Positions 25,360 to 35,288 of a DNA stretch of 64,000 bases are shown piece by piece. The stretch is from NCBI GenBank assembly GCA_020073565.1, contig JAIQEY010000010.1:62001-126000 (forward strand), read 5' to 3'. The notes under the pieces are model-generated. The model saw only the letters and a list, made by a program, of their open reading frames with translations, did no database searches and was not told the origin of the DNA. Numbering within the stretch: position 1 is the first letter of the stretch; each line of letters opens with the position of its first letter. Source of the stretch: Terriglobia bacterium. Its GTDB lineage: Bacteria > Acidobacteriota > Terriglobia > Terriglobales > Acidobacteriaceae. The position numbers and the translations under genes were made by a program.

Positions 25360-27789
25360 TTACTCGTATCGCAACGCCTGGATCGGGTCGACTCTCGTCG
25401 CCCAGCGTGCGGGTATGTAGGCTGCCAGAGCGGCGACACTGGCCAGCACAAGCGTCAACAAAGCGAAGACGATCGCGTCCATCCGAATCACGCCGAAAAG
25501 CATACTCGAGAGCACATACGTCAGGATCAGCGCGACGGCAATGCCGATGGTCAAACCGACCGCTGCCATCTTGACGGCGGACGTGACCACCAGGCGGAGA
25601 ACATCCACGCGCTGTGCTCCCAGCGCCATGCGCACGCCGATCTCGTGGGTGCGCTGGGATACGGAGTAAGCCATGACGGCGAAGATTCCGGCTGCCGCCA
25701 AGATCAAGGCGATGAACCCGAACACCAGCATCATGCGCGCGGAGAACTGCACGCCGCTGATGTTGTCGGAAATGACCTGTTCCAGGCTGCGCACGTCGTA
25801 GGCGGGTTCGTCGGCATCGATTCCTCGCACCTGCGCAATCACGGACGCTGCCAGGGTTAACGGGTCGCCGGAGGTCCGCACGACAAACGCCGAAGACGAC
25901 TGCGGCACCTGCGCGAACGGCACGTAGGTGGTTGGGTCGGGTTTGAAATTGAATGGAGAGGAGCGAATATCCCCAACCACACCGACGATTTCACGCTGCG
26001 GTTCCGATTGTTCCGAGCCGCCGAGCCTCACATGCTTCCCGATGGGGTCCTGCCCCGGCCAGTTGTCGCGCGCCATGCTCTCGCTGATGACCGCAACCGG
26101 CGGAGCATCGGGGCCGTCCTGAGTGGAAAGGAACCGCCCTTTCAGTAGCGGCACGTGCAAGGCAGTGAAAAAGTCTGGCGTCGCAATCTGCGACAAGGTG
26201 GATGGCATCTCGCTCGGCGATGTCGGAGGCCTGCCTTCCGCGCTGTATTCTGTCCAGTTGTAGCTCCAGCTGGAAGGCAGGCTCGTAACACAGGCAACCG
26301 ACTCAACCCCGGGCAGAGCCCGCAGCTCGCGGACGACCCGATCGTAGTAAGTGAGTATCTGGTCTTTCCTCTGATACTTCTCTTCCGGCAAGGCCACGTG
26401 GAAGGTCAACATGTGCGTGCGGTCGAATCCCATTTCGACAGTCAGAAGGTTGCGGAAGCCCTTGACCATGAGCCCTGCTCCGATCAGCAAAACCAAAGCC
26501 AGAGCAATCTCAGAAACCACCAGGAGGGTACGCAGACGTCCTGCGCCGGTGCTTGCACTGGCACCGCGCGAGTTCTCTTTCAGTGCTTCACTGAGTTCGG
26601 AGCGCGAAAAACGCAGGGCCGGCGCCAGACCGGCGAGTATGCCGGAAAGGAGGGCGACTGCAAGGGTGAAGAACAAGACCCGCAAATCAAGTTCCAGGTG
26701 CTTAAGACCGGGCACATGCGCAACGATGAAGGGCGGGAGGCTGCGTAGTGAAACGCTCATCCCCCAGTTGGAGAGCAGAAGGCCCACGGCACCTCCCGCG
26801 ACGGAAAGCACGACACTCTCGATCAACAACTGCCGGACTAGTTGCCAACGGCTGGCGCCCAGCCCGAGACGCACCGCCATTTCTTTCTGCCGGCTTGAAA
26901 TCCGTGCCAATTGCAAGTTCGCCACGTTGACGCACGCGAGCAATAGAACGAAAACCGCCGCCCCCATCAGCACCAGCACGAAGTCGCGCGTTCCGTGAAC
27001 AGCATCTTCGACAAGGCGCACGACCCTGACCTCGTGTCCGCCGTTCGTGCTTGGATACTGGTGCCCCAGCAAGCCTGCAATGGCCTGAAGGTCCGCCTGG
27101 GCCTGGGCGACTGACGTAGTTTTCTTCAGCCGTCCGAGCACGAGCAGGTAGTGGTTCGCGCGGTCCACCGTTGCCCCTGAACTCAAATCGAGAGGAGTCC
27201 AAATCTCTGCCCCGGCAGGAAAATCAAGGTCAGCGGCCGAGACTCCGATGACGGTGAATTTCTGACCATTCAAGAGCAAGCTCTTGCCGACAATGTTTGG
27301 GTCGCTCCCTAAGTGCCGTTGCCAGAATCCATGACTCAGGACGACGACCGGTGCAGTTCCGTGCTCATAATCAACCCTTGCGATCTGCCGGCCGAGTTGC
27401 GGTGGAATACCCGAGAGCGCGAAGAAGTCCGCCGTAACCTGATAACCTTCCACACGCTCGGCAAGCCCACCGCCAGTCAGATTGGCATCCCACCCGTGAG
27501 TGGCGGCCAGGTACTCGAAGGACTTACTCTGCTCGGTCCAGTCCAGGAAATTGGCGGGCGCAGCTTTGACACTGGTCGCGTCCTGTTTGGGCACGGTTTC
27601 CCACACTGCCACGATGCGGTCGAGATCCAGAAACGCAAACGGCCGCAGGACCAGAGCATTGACATTGCTGAAGATCGACGTGTTGGCGCCGATGCCAAGC
27701 GCGAGCGTAATCACTGCCAGGGCAGTGAACCCCGGGCTCTTGCGCAACATGCGGAGTCCGTATCGGAAGTCCTGCAGTAGGCCATTCAT
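25360..27789 (-). CDS. ADOP-family duplicated MacB-like permease, copy 3
   Basis: 809 residues, start MNGLLQDFRYGLRMLRKSPG, end VDPIQALRYE. Coupling motifs: KEMAVRLGLGASR and HEIGVRMALGAQR. The first periplasmic domain contains FLDWTEQSKSFEYLAA, which groups it with copies 6 and 8. The second contains SAFVVRTSGDPLTL. Directly before its ATG lies a short reading-frame tail (27806-27835) ending in PVGALRCE, which looks like the last codons of a permease that is now lost. A weak AGAGAGG-like purine stretch in that tail is the only ribosome site visible. Confidence 0.9.
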   Translation of the reverse strand: MNGLLQDFRYGLRMLRKSPGFTALAVITLALGIGANTSIFSNVNALVLRPFAFLDLDRIVAVWETVPKQDATSVKAAPANFLDWTEQSKSFEYLAATHGWDANLTGGGLAERVEGYQVTADFFALSGIPPQLGRQIARVDYEHGTAPVVVLSHGFWQRHLGSDPNIVGKSLLLNGQKFTVIGVSAADLDFPAGAEIWTPLDLSSGATVDRANHYLLVLGRLKKTTSVAQAQADLQAIAGLLGHQYPSTNGGHEVRVVRLVEDAVHGTRDFVLVLMGAAVFVLLLACVNVANLQLARISSRQKEMAVRLGLGASRWQLVRQLLIESVVLSVAGGAVGLLLSNWGMSVSLRSLPPFIVAHVPGLKHLELDLRVLFFTLAVALLSGILAGLAPALRFSRSELSEALKENSRGASASTGAGRLRTLLVVSEIALALVLLIGAGLMVKGFRNLLTVEMGFDRTHMLTFHVALPEEKYQRKDQILTYYDRVVRELRALPGVESVACVTSLPSSWSYNWTEYSAEGRPPTSPSEMPSTLSQIATPDFFTALHVPLLKGRFLSTQDGPDAPPVAVISESMARDNWPGQDPIGKHVRLGGSEQSEPQREIVGVVGDIRSSPFNFKPDPTTYVPFAQVPQSSSAFVVRTSGDPLTLAASVIAQVRGIDADEPAYDVRSLEQVISDNISGVQFSARMMLVFGFIALILAAAGIFAVMAYSVSQRTHEIGVRMALGAQRVDVLRLVVTSAVKMAAVGLTIGIAVALILTYVLSSMLFGVIRMDAIVFALLTLVLASVAALAAYIPARWATRVDPIQALRYE

Positions 27790-27805
27790 TTCGATGTCGA
27801 CCTCT

Positions 27806-27835
27806 CTACTCGCACCGCAACGCCCCTACGGGTTG
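27806..27835 (-). pseudogene. C-terminal tail remnant of a lost ADOP permease
   Basis: Between the TAA of copy 4 (27845) and the ATG of copy 3, the minus strand reads Q-P-V-G-A-L-R-C-E-stop. All complete copies end in P-x-x-A/T-L-R-x-E/D, so this nine-codon stretch matches the family C-terminus in sequence and position. It shares no frame with either neighbour's end. I read it as the scar of a deletion or gene-conversion event. Being short, the match needs nucleotide-level confirmation. Confidence 0.5.
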
Positions 27836-27844
27836 GCATCGTCA

Positions 27845-30283
27845 TTAGTCCTCTCGTAAGGTGCGCATCGGGTCGAGCGTGGCGGCCCGCCGCGCGGGCA
27901 GATAGCTCGCCAGCAAAACCGTCGAAATCAGCAACAACGACGTCAGCAGCAAAGTAACCGGATTGAACAGGCTCACCTGATAGAGAAGACTGGACAAGGT
28001 TCTTCCGAGGATGAAGGTGACCGTGAGTCCGAGGACCAGCCCCAGTGCGGCCAGTTGCATTCCCTTCCCCAGGATCAGCCGAAGAACGTCGCCACGCGCC
28101 GCGCCCAGCGCCATGCGGATGCCAAGCTCGCGCGTGCGCAGCTTCACGGCATAGCTGATTACTCCGTACAGGCCCAAGGCTGCCAGAAGAAGCGCGAGCC
28201 CGGCAAAAATCGATAGGAGGACTACGAGGAAGCGGCGGCTAATCAGCGATTCATCCACTCGCTGCTCCATGGTTTTCATGTCATAGAGCGGCTGGCTGCT
28301 GTCAACCGTGCGAATCGCGGACCGGATGGCGGCCGCGAGTCCAGCCGGATTGGAAATGCGGGCCCGTACCACGAGGAAGGCTGTAGTCGGAGGCGACTGC
28401 GCGATCGGCAGGTAGTAGAAGCCCTCGGTCGTGTCCGATTCCAGAGAAGAACTCTTGGCGTGCTTCACGATTCCGACCACGGTAATCGGAGGAGCATTGC
28501 TGCCGAAGCTGATGTGTTGTCCGATAGGATCTTCATTGGGCCAGTATTGCCGTGCCAGAGTTTCGTCGATGACGGTAACCCGCTCAGTCTTCAGCCGGTC
28601 TTCGAGAGTGAACACATGGCCACGCGCAACCGGAATGCGCAGAGTGGAAAAGTACTCGGGCGAAATGCTGCGGATGTTGCCGTGCGGCCCAGGATCATTG
28701 GGTGCCAGCGGGTGTCCGATGATCCGGAACGAGGCCGAACCGCCCGCATTCGTAAATGGGAGCGCGTCCGCGAAAGCCGCGCTCGTAACGCCGGGCATGT
28801 TTCTCAATTGTTCTTCGGCCGCAGTGAAAAATGTTGCCTGCTGCTCGTCAGTCTTGTATATGGTGGTCGGCAACGACAGCGCGCCCGATATCAGACCGCC
28901 AGGATCAAACCCCGTCTGTACCTGCTCCAATTTCTCCAGGCTGCGGACCAGCAGGCCGGCACCTACCAGAAGCAACATGGCCAGGGCGATTTCGCTGATC
29001 ACCAGCACGGACCGCACGTGCTGCCGGGCGCGACTGGAGGTCTCCGAGCGCCCACTCTCCTGCAAGCTTTGGAACCAGCGAGAATGGGTCATCTGCCACG
29101 CTGGCGCCGTGCCGCACAACAACGCGCATATCGCTCCGATCACGGCGACAAATAACAGCACTTCCCGACCGATCGGGACCGGCACATTCTGCACCAGGCT
29201 CTCAGGAGCGAGCAGCAGCAGCAGCGGAATGCTGGTCTTGGCCAGCACCAGACCAAGTACCACCCCAGCGAGGGCAAGCAACAAACTCTCCACCAGCGCC
29301 TGCTGCACCATGCGGGCGCGCCCCGCGCCCAGCGCAATCTGAATGGAAACTTCGCGCTGCCTGCCCGAGGCCCGAGCCAGTTGCAGGCCAGCAATGTTCG
29401 CGCACGCGATCAGCAGGATGGTCCCCACAGCCGCCAGCAGGATTAGCAGTGGCTTGCGCAGATTGCCGGCGACGAACTCGATCAACGGCACACAAAACAT
29501 TCCCCAGCCGGACGCCTTGCCGTAGCTGTTTGCGCCCTCCGAAGCGATGTTTTCGGCAGCCTTCCTCTGCAAATAGGAGTTCGCCTGCTGCAGCGAGACA
29601 CCCGGCCGCAGGCGCGCCGCTGCAAAAAGGTATTCGTTGTAACGATAGTTGCGGTCGAAGTAGCGCCCCGATGGCAGGGCCAGAGGTGCCCACAACTCGG
29701 CCTGGTTCGGCCAGGCGAATTCCGGGCCCATTACGCCGATGACTTGAAATGATTCCTGGTTGAACAGAAGCATGCGGCCGATGATCAACGGATCGCCCCC
29801 GAAGCGCCGCCGCCACGTTGAGTAGGAGAGCACGACTTCGTGATTCGCGTTCGGCTGGTCCTCTTCGGGGCGGAACACTCGCCCAAGATAAGGACGAGCC
29901 CAGAAAACATCGAACCACTGCCAGGTGACTAAGGCGCCAATCAGCCGCTCGGGAGTCGTCCCGTTGCCACTGTAGTTGAAGTCACTGCCCATCATGACCG
30001 CGGCCGAGGTGAATGTGTCTTTGCCCGTGGCCGCGTCGCCGAAATCGGGCGGGGACAAGTTGATGTTTTGCAGATCGCCGACGGAATACTTGGTGCGCAC
30101 AGCGACGACGTCCTCAGGATGAGGAATACCGCTGGGATTGAGGAGGATGGCATTCATTACGCTGAAAACGGCGACGTTGGCGCCGATGCCGAGCGCGAGA
30201 GTAATCACCGCCAGCGCGGCGAAGCCCGGGCTCTTGCGCAGCATGCGCAGTCCATAGCGCAGATCTTGCAGAAGTCCATTCAT
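27845..30283 (-). CDS. ADOP-family duplicated MacB-like permease, copy 4
   Basis: 812 residues from the ATG at 30283, which has GAGG 7 nt upstream and gives MNGLLQDLRYGLRMLRKSPG; an in-frame start at 30313 would add ten unlikely residues. The end is LDPMRTLRED, atypical for the array. Coupling motifs: REVSIQIALGAGR and RELGIRMALGAAR. The first periplasmic domain (DVVAVRTKYSVGDLQNINLS) is unlike those of the other seven, making this the most distinct copy by eye. The second has AFLVVRARISNPAGLA. A tail remnant follows its stop. Confidence 0.9.
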   Translation of the reverse strand: MNGLLQDLRYGLRMLRKSPGFAALAVITLALGIGANVAVFSVMNAILLNPSGIPHPEDVVAVRTKYSVGDLQNINLSPPDFGDAATGKDTFTSAAVMMGSDFNYSGNGTTPERLIGALVTWQWFDVFWARPYLGRVFRPEEDQPNANHEVVLSYSTWRRRFGGDPLIIGRMLLFNQESFQVIGVMGPEFAWPNQAELWAPLALPSGRYFDRNYRYNEYLFAAARLRPGVSLQQANSYLQRKAAENIASEGANSYGKASGWGMFCVPLIEFVAGNLRKPLLILLAAVGTILLIACANIAGLQLARASGRQREVSIQIALGAGRARMVQQALVESLLLALAGVVLGLVLAKTSIPLLLLLAPESLVQNVPVPIGREVLLFVAVIGAICALLCGTAPAWQMTHSRWFQSLQESGRSETSSRARQHVRSVLVISEIALAMLLLVGAGLLVRSLEKLEQVQTGFDPGGLISGALSLPTTIYKTDEQQATFFTAAEEQLRNMPGVTSAAFADALPFTNAGGSASFRIIGHPLAPNDPGPHGNIRSISPEYFSTLRIPVARGHVFTLEDRLKTERVTVIDETLARQYWPNEDPIGQHISFGSNAPPITVVGIVKHAKSSSLESDTTEGFYYLPIAQSPPTTAFLVVRARISNPAGLAAAIRSAIRTVDSSQPLYDMKTMEQRVDESLISRRFLVVLLSIFAGLALLLAALGLYGVISYAVKLRTRELGIRMALGAARGDVLRLILGKGMQLAALGLVLGLTVTFILGRTLSSLLYQVSLFNPVTLLLTSLLLISTVLLASYLPARRAATLDPMRTLRED

Positions 30284-30341
30284 GGGCATGCCTCGATTTC
30301 CGCGGTGCCGCACAGCCTGGCGACGATGCTTGTTAAAGAGG

Positions 30342-32837
30342 TCATTCGTCCCTCAAGGTGGCCATCGGGTCGACCGTGGTGGCTCGATGGGCCGGAAAGA
30401 AGCAGGCAGACAGGCCCGCAAGCGTCACGGTCGCAATAACCAGGGCAAACGTCAGCGGGTCAGTGGTAGAGACGCCCTGCAGCAGGCTCGACAGGAAACG
30501 CGTGAGCCCGAAGCTGGCCACCATGCCGATCACGATCCCCGACGCAATCAGCAGCAGTCCGCGTTGCACCATCATCTGGAGAATGACAGCGCGCGGAGCC
30601 CCGAGCGCAAGGCGAATTCCGATGTCGTGTGTTTTGAGCGAGACGATGTAGGTCATCACGCTGAACAGTCCGACGATGGCGAGCGCAAAGCCGAGCCCGG
30701 CGCAGGCCGTGAATGCGATGGCAGCAAACCTTGGCTTGTTGTATACAAGCCCCTGCATCACAGAGCCCAAAGAGAAACCGGTTCCTCCACCAACATTGGG
30801 CGCCACCAGGACGACTTCGTGATCCAACGACCAGAGAATCTGCCTTACGTTGTTGACCAGCGAAGCCGGCGGTACCCGCGTCAGCATTGCGATCGCTCGA
30901 TCTCCGAAGCCGGAGACGGAGTACGGCACGAACCCCTGGGGCTCTGCCATGCTCGCCGGCAGGAGTACGGGCGTCCCACTCTGGAAGTCGAAATTGCGGG
31001 CATCACTGACCACGCCGACGATTTCGAAATAGGCATCGTGCGGGGTATCGGGGACTTCGTCCATCACGTTGAATTTGATCTGCCTCCCAATGGGATCCTC
31101 GCCTGCGAAATATTTCCGTGCCAGTTTTTCATTCACGACGGCGACTTTGCGGGCCGCAAAAACATCCTCGGAGGTCAGCAGTCTGCCATGGAGCAAATGC
31201 AGTCCGAGAGTCTCGAAGTAACCCTCGCTGCACCACTCGACGCTTGTCTCCCATGCTTCACGGTGTAGCTTGCCGGGGATGGTTACATCTCCGCGGGGTG
31301 CAAAAAACAGCGGCAGCCCAATGAGTTCTGTCGAGCTGACTACCCCGGGAACAGACTTGAGTTGGGGAAGTAACCGGTCGAAGAAGACTCTTTTCTCTTC
31401 CGCCTTCGTGTACCGGCCCTTTGGAAAATGGACTTGGGCGTTGAAGATGTTGTCGGGCTTGATGCCGAGGTCCTGGTGGGCGAGGGCGAGGAAACTCCGC
31501 GCTACCAGCCCGGCGCACGTCAACAGAAGCAGAGAAAGCGCCACTTGCCCAATCACCAGACCTGAACGAAAGCGGCTGTGTTGAAATCCTGCATTCACAT
31601 TCACGCCCGTGCTGGCCAGACTCTTCTGCAAATCGCACCGGACGGCATGAAAGGCAGGCGCCAGCCCACACAGCAGCGTCGCCACCAAGGAGATCCCGAC
31701 TGCGAAAATCAGAACCGGACGGTTCACGGTAACTTCTGCTTCCCATGGCAGAGGCGCCAACTGCGAAAGCATCAGGGCTTTCAAACCGACGTAAGCCAGC
31801 ACGCAACCCAATGCGCAACCAGCGCCAGCCAGCACCAGGCTTTCCGACAGCAACTGGCGGACGAGTCGCGGACGGCTGGCTCCCAGAGCCGCGCGAAGGG
31901 CGATTTCCTTGGTACGCGCGCTGGCATGCGCCAGCAGAAGACCAGCCACGTTGCTGCACGAAATAAACAGCAGCAAACCAACCGCGGCAAACAACAGGAG
32001 TAGCGTACGCTTGAAATCTGCCAGGACCACGTCGTTGAGCCATTTCATGGTGACGCGGAATTTTTTGGGATACTCGTCGGCGTGAACGCGCGACGTTTGA
32101 CGGGCAATCACGTCGATTTCGGCGGCCGCGGTGTCAAAGGTCACCTCGCGCTTCAGGATTCCCGTGGCCCAGAAGTACAAGGGATCGTCAACATTCTCGA
32201 ATCTGCCATGTTCGGGCTCGGCCCGAGTCCACGACACTGGCATGTACACGTCGGATCCGACTGCTTGAAAACGTGGCGGCATGACTCCGATGATGGTTCG
32301 CGCCTTCCCGTTCAGGATCATCGTTGAGCCGAGGATGCCCTTGTCGCCGTGAAATTCACGGTTCCAGAACCGGTAGTTCAGCAGGACAACCGGAGGCGCC
32401 CCTGACTGCACGTCCTGATCGCCAAACCCGCGGCCAATCAGTGGCGGCACGCCCCAGAATTCCATGGCATTGGGGGTTGCCCCGACACCGGACAGCATTT
32501 CCGTCCCGTTTCGCCGTTCATAAACCTGGCTCCACATCCCGTAGGCAAGAATGTCCTCGAAGGTGTGGTTGCCGTTGCGGAAGGCCGCCACATCGTCCAG
32601 GTGGAACCAGCCATTGCTGCCGTGTTCCGGATGCTCGGCGTCCTGAATACCGATGGCCGTAAGCCGCTCAGCGCTGCGATAGGGGAAGGGGTGGAGCACG
32701 CCGTTGTACACCACGCTGAAAATAACCGTGGAGGCGCCGATGCCAAGCGCAAGGGTCAGGATCGCAACCGCAGCGAAGCCCGGGCTCTTTCGCAGTTGCC
32801 GCAGGGCGAAACGCATGTCATGAAGTAATCCGTTCAT
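30342..32837 (-). CDS. ADOP-family duplicated MacB-like permease, copy 5
   Basis: 831 residues, start MNGLLHDMRFALRQLRKSPG at 32837, where AGGAGGA lies 9 nt upstream; a TTG three codons earlier touches that site and is unlikely. The end is VDPMATLRDE. Coupling motifs: KEIALRAALGASR and HDIGIRLALGAPR. The entry HPFPYRSAERLTAIGIQDAE groups with copy 2. The second periplasmic domain is longer than average and carries an extra TGFSLGSVMQ-like segment near 680. The gap to copy 4 is about 58 nt. Confidence 0.9.
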   Translation of the reverse strand: MNGLLHDMRFALRQLRKSPGFAAVAILTLALGIGASTVIFSVVYNGVLHPFPYRSAERLTAIGIQDAEHPEHGSNGWFHLDDVAAFRNGNHTFEDILAYGMWSQVYERRNGTEMLSGVGATPNAMEFWGVPPLIGRGFGDQDVQSGAPPVVLLNYRFWNREFHGDKGILGSTMILNGKARTIIGVMPPRFQAVGSDVYMPVSWTRAEPEHGRFENVDDPLYFWATGILKREVTFDTAAAEIDVIARQTSRVHADEYPKKFRVTMKWLNDVVLADFKRTLLLLFAAVGLLLFISCSNVAGLLLAHASARTKEIALRAALGASRPRLVRQLLSESLVLAGAGCALGCVLAYVGLKALMLSQLAPLPWEAEVTVNRPVLIFAVGISLVATLLCGLAPAFHAVRCDLQKSLASTGVNVNAGFQHSRFRSGLVIGQVALSLLLLTCAGLVARSFLALAHQDLGIKPDNIFNAQVHFPKGRYTKAEEKRVFFDRLLPQLKSVPGVVSSTELIGLPLFFAPRGDVTIPGKLHREAWETSVEWCSEGYFETLGLHLLHGRLLTSEDVFAARKVAVVNEKLARKYFAGEDPIGRQIKFNVMDEVPDTPHDAYFEIVGVVSDARNFDFQSGTPVLLPASMAEPQGFVPYSVSGFGDRAIAMLTRVPPASLVNNVRQILWSLDHEVVLVAPNVGGGTGFSLGSVMQGLVYNKPRFAAIAFTACAGLGFALAIVGLFSVMTYIVSLKTHDIGIRLALGAPRAVILQMMVQRGLLLIASGIVIGMVASFGLTRFLSSLLQGVSTTDPLTFALVIATVTLAGLSACFFPAHRATTVDPMATLRDE

Positions 32838-32852
32838 CGCAATCAATCCTCC

Positions 32853-35279
32853 TCACTCGTAGCGTAGGGCGACCATGGGATCGATGTTTGCAGCGCACCG
32901 CGCGGGAATGTAACTTGCGACGCATGCCGCGCCGGCCAGCACAACCGAGACGGCCAGAAATGTGGGCGCGTCATTCGGCCGCACGCCAAATAGCATGCTC
33001 GACAAGAAACGACTCAGTGCCAGCGCAAGCACCAAGCCGATACTCACACCCGCCAGCGCCAGCCCGGTTCCCCGGCTCAATACCAACCGAAGGACGTCGC
33101 TCTGTTCTGCGCCGAGCGCCATGCGAATGCCAATCTCATGCGTGCGCTCCACAACGTAGAAGGAAACGACTCCGTAGATACCAATGACCCCAAGCGTCAG
33201 GGCGACCATTCCAAACGTTGTCAGCAGCCACATGTTGAATCGTTGCGCGGCAATCGAATTTGCCAGACGCTGTTCCATCGTGGCGACGTCGAAGATGGGC
33301 AACTCCTGGTCAAGCGACAACACTGCTTGGCGCACAGCGGAAGTCACAGTGAGCGGATCAACGGAAACGCGCACGACCACGGACATCCGAGGATTAGGAT
33401 CCTGTGCAAAATTCCCGAACACCTCAGCCGCTGGCGCCGTTGGCAGGCCCAGGTGCCGGACGTCGCCGACCACGCCCACAATCGTCCGCCATGCTTTGCC
33501 GTGTCCTGTCTGGATGCGTTTGCCGATCGCGGACTCGCCCGGCATAAAGCGTTGCACGAACGCCTGGGTCACCAGAACAACGCGCGGATTATCTGGGCCA
33601 TCGCGTGCGTCAAAATCGCGTCCCTGAATCAGCGGAATCCCCATGGCGCGAAAATAGCCAGAAGACGCACTAGTAAATGGAACCCAGGGTCGCATTCCGG
33701 GAGGCGGGGTAGGCCGGCCCTCAAACACTACTGACGCCGAGTTACTGTAGGAAGTAAGAGGCAACTCGCTGACCGTTCCAGCATGACGAATCTCCGGCAC
33801 TGCGCTCAATCGCTGGATCAGGCCCTCAAAGAATTCCCGCTGTCGGGCATCATTTGGATATTTTGCTCCCGGCAACGAGATCCGTAGCGTCAGGATCTGG
33901 TGAGGATCAAACCCCGGATCCATTTGCTGCAATCCGACGAAGGTGCGGATGAACAGGCCCGACCCCACCAACAAAATCGTCGCCAACGACACTTCGGACA
34001 CGACCAGTAACTTGCGAACGCGCCGGACAGCCTGCGCATCAGTCAGCGTGCGGGAACTCTCTTTCAGCGTGTCGTTCAGGTTGCTGCGCCGCGTAACCAG
34101 CGCGGGCGCGACCCCCGATAGAATTCCGCTCAGAACTGCGACCACAAACCCAAACGCGAGGACCGAAGCATCCAGAACGATCTCGTTGAACTGAGGGAGC
34201 CCCTGAGGATGCAGCCGGTGCAAAATCCCAATCGAACAGTACGCGAGAAGAATCCCGGTCGCCGCACCCAGGAGCGAGACGAGCATGCTTTCCGTCAGAA
34301 ACTGGCGCGCGAGCCTGAAACGGCTTGCTCCCAGCGCTGCTCGGACACCAAGTTCTTTGCTCTGTCCAATTGCCTTCGCTAATTGCAGGTTCGCCGTGTT
34401 GGCGCAAGCGATAAGCAGCAGAAACAAAACCGCAGCCAACAGCACCAGCAAAGTGTGGCGCACGTCGCCGACAAGATGTTCGTGCAGCGAGAGCACCTGC
34501 ACTTCGATCCCAGCAACCAAGTTCTTGAAGGCTGGCGGATACGTGTTCACAAACTGAGCCTGAATCGTTGCTATATCTGCCTTGGCCTGATCGATCGTTA
34601 TCCCCGGGCGCAATCGACCAATGACCTGAATGATCTCGATCGGCTGCGTCGCCATGTCCAGGTGTTCGGGAAGCGAGAGTGGAATTAAGACATCGGGAGC
34701 GGACTCGTTGTCGGGAAAGACGAACGACGGCGGCATGACCCCGATGACCTCGAACGCAGTGCCGTCGAGTGCAACCTTCTTCCCCAGAATGAAACGGTCC
34801 GCGCCAAAACTCCTCTGCCATAGCCCATGGGACAAGATCGCCACGGGAGCGGCTCCAGGAATGTTCTCCTCATTTCGAAATGCGCGTCCGGCTTGCGGCT
34901 GGATGCCGAGCACGGTGAAGAGGGACGCGGTAACACCCACATAGTGAATCCGCTCTGGACCCGTTCCTCCGGTGAGGTTGAAGTCGCCCTGATCGTAGGC
35001 AGCCAGTGAGCTAAAGGAGTGGTTTTGGTCGCGCCAAGCCAAAAAATCCGGAGTTCCGACAGTCTGGTCCTTGAATCTGGGCAGATAGTTTGTGAGCCAA
35101 ACCAGGCGCGACGAATTCTCATAGGGCAGCGGACGCAGCACAACCGCGTTCAGCGCGCTGAAGATGGCCGTGTTCGCTCCAATGCCGAGAGCGAGAGTGA
35201 TCACGGCGGTAGCGATCAGACCCGGGGCCTTGCGAATTTGCCGCAACGCATAGCGAAGGTCCTGGATTAGTCCGGTCAT
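32853..35279 (-). CDS. ADOP-family duplicated MacB-like permease, copy 6
   Basis: 808 residues, start MTGLIQDLRYALRQIRKAPG, end IDPMVALRYE. Coupling motifs: KELGVRAALGASR and HEIGIRMALGAEQ. The first periplasmic domain has FLAWRDQNHSFSSLAAYDQG and FNLTGGTGPERI, shared in outline with copies 3 and 8. The second has MSVVVRVSVDPLTVT. The stop is 15 nt from the start of copy 5. The N-terminal helix (LIATAVITLALGIGANTAIF) is the single membrane segment before the first periplasmic domain. Confidence 0.9.
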   Translation of the reverse strand: MTGLIQDLRYALRQIRKAPGLIATAVITLALGIGANTAIFSALNAVVLRPLPYENSSRLVWLTNYLPRFKDQTVGTPDFLAWRDQNHSFSSLAAYDQGDFNLTGGTGPERIHYVGVTASLFTVLGIQPQAGRAFRNEENIPGAAPVAILSHGLWQRSFGADRFILGKKVALDGTAFEVIGVMPPSFVFPDNESAPDVLIPLSLPEHLDMATQPIEIIQVIGRLRPGITIDQAKADIATIQAQFVNTYPPAFKNLVAGIEVQVLSLHEHLVGDVRHTLLVLLAAVLFLLLIACANTANLQLAKAIGQSKELGVRAALGASRFRLARQFLTESMLVSLLGAATGILLAYCSIGILHRLHPQGLPQFNEIVLDASVLAFGFVVAVLSGILSGVAPALVTRRSNLNDTLKESSRTLTDAQAVRRVRKLLVVSEVSLATILLVGSGLFIRTFVGLQQMDPGFDPHQILTLRISLPGAKYPNDARQREFFEGLIQRLSAVPEIRHAGTVSELPLTSYSNSASVVFEGRPTPPPGMRPWVPFTSASSGYFRAMGIPLIQGRDFDARDGPDNPRVVLVTQAFVQRFMPGESAIGKRIQTGHGKAWRTIVGVVGDVRHLGLPTAPAAEVFGNFAQDPNPRMSVVVRVSVDPLTVTSAVRQAVLSLDQELPIFDVATMEQRLANSIAAQRFNMWLLTTFGMVALTLGVIGIYGVVSFYVVERTHEIGIRMALGAEQSDVLRLVLSRGTGLALAGVSIGLVLALALSRFLSSMLFGVRPNDAPTFLAVSVVLAGAACVASYIPARCAANIDPMVALRYE

Positions 35280-35288
35280 CGTTCAACC

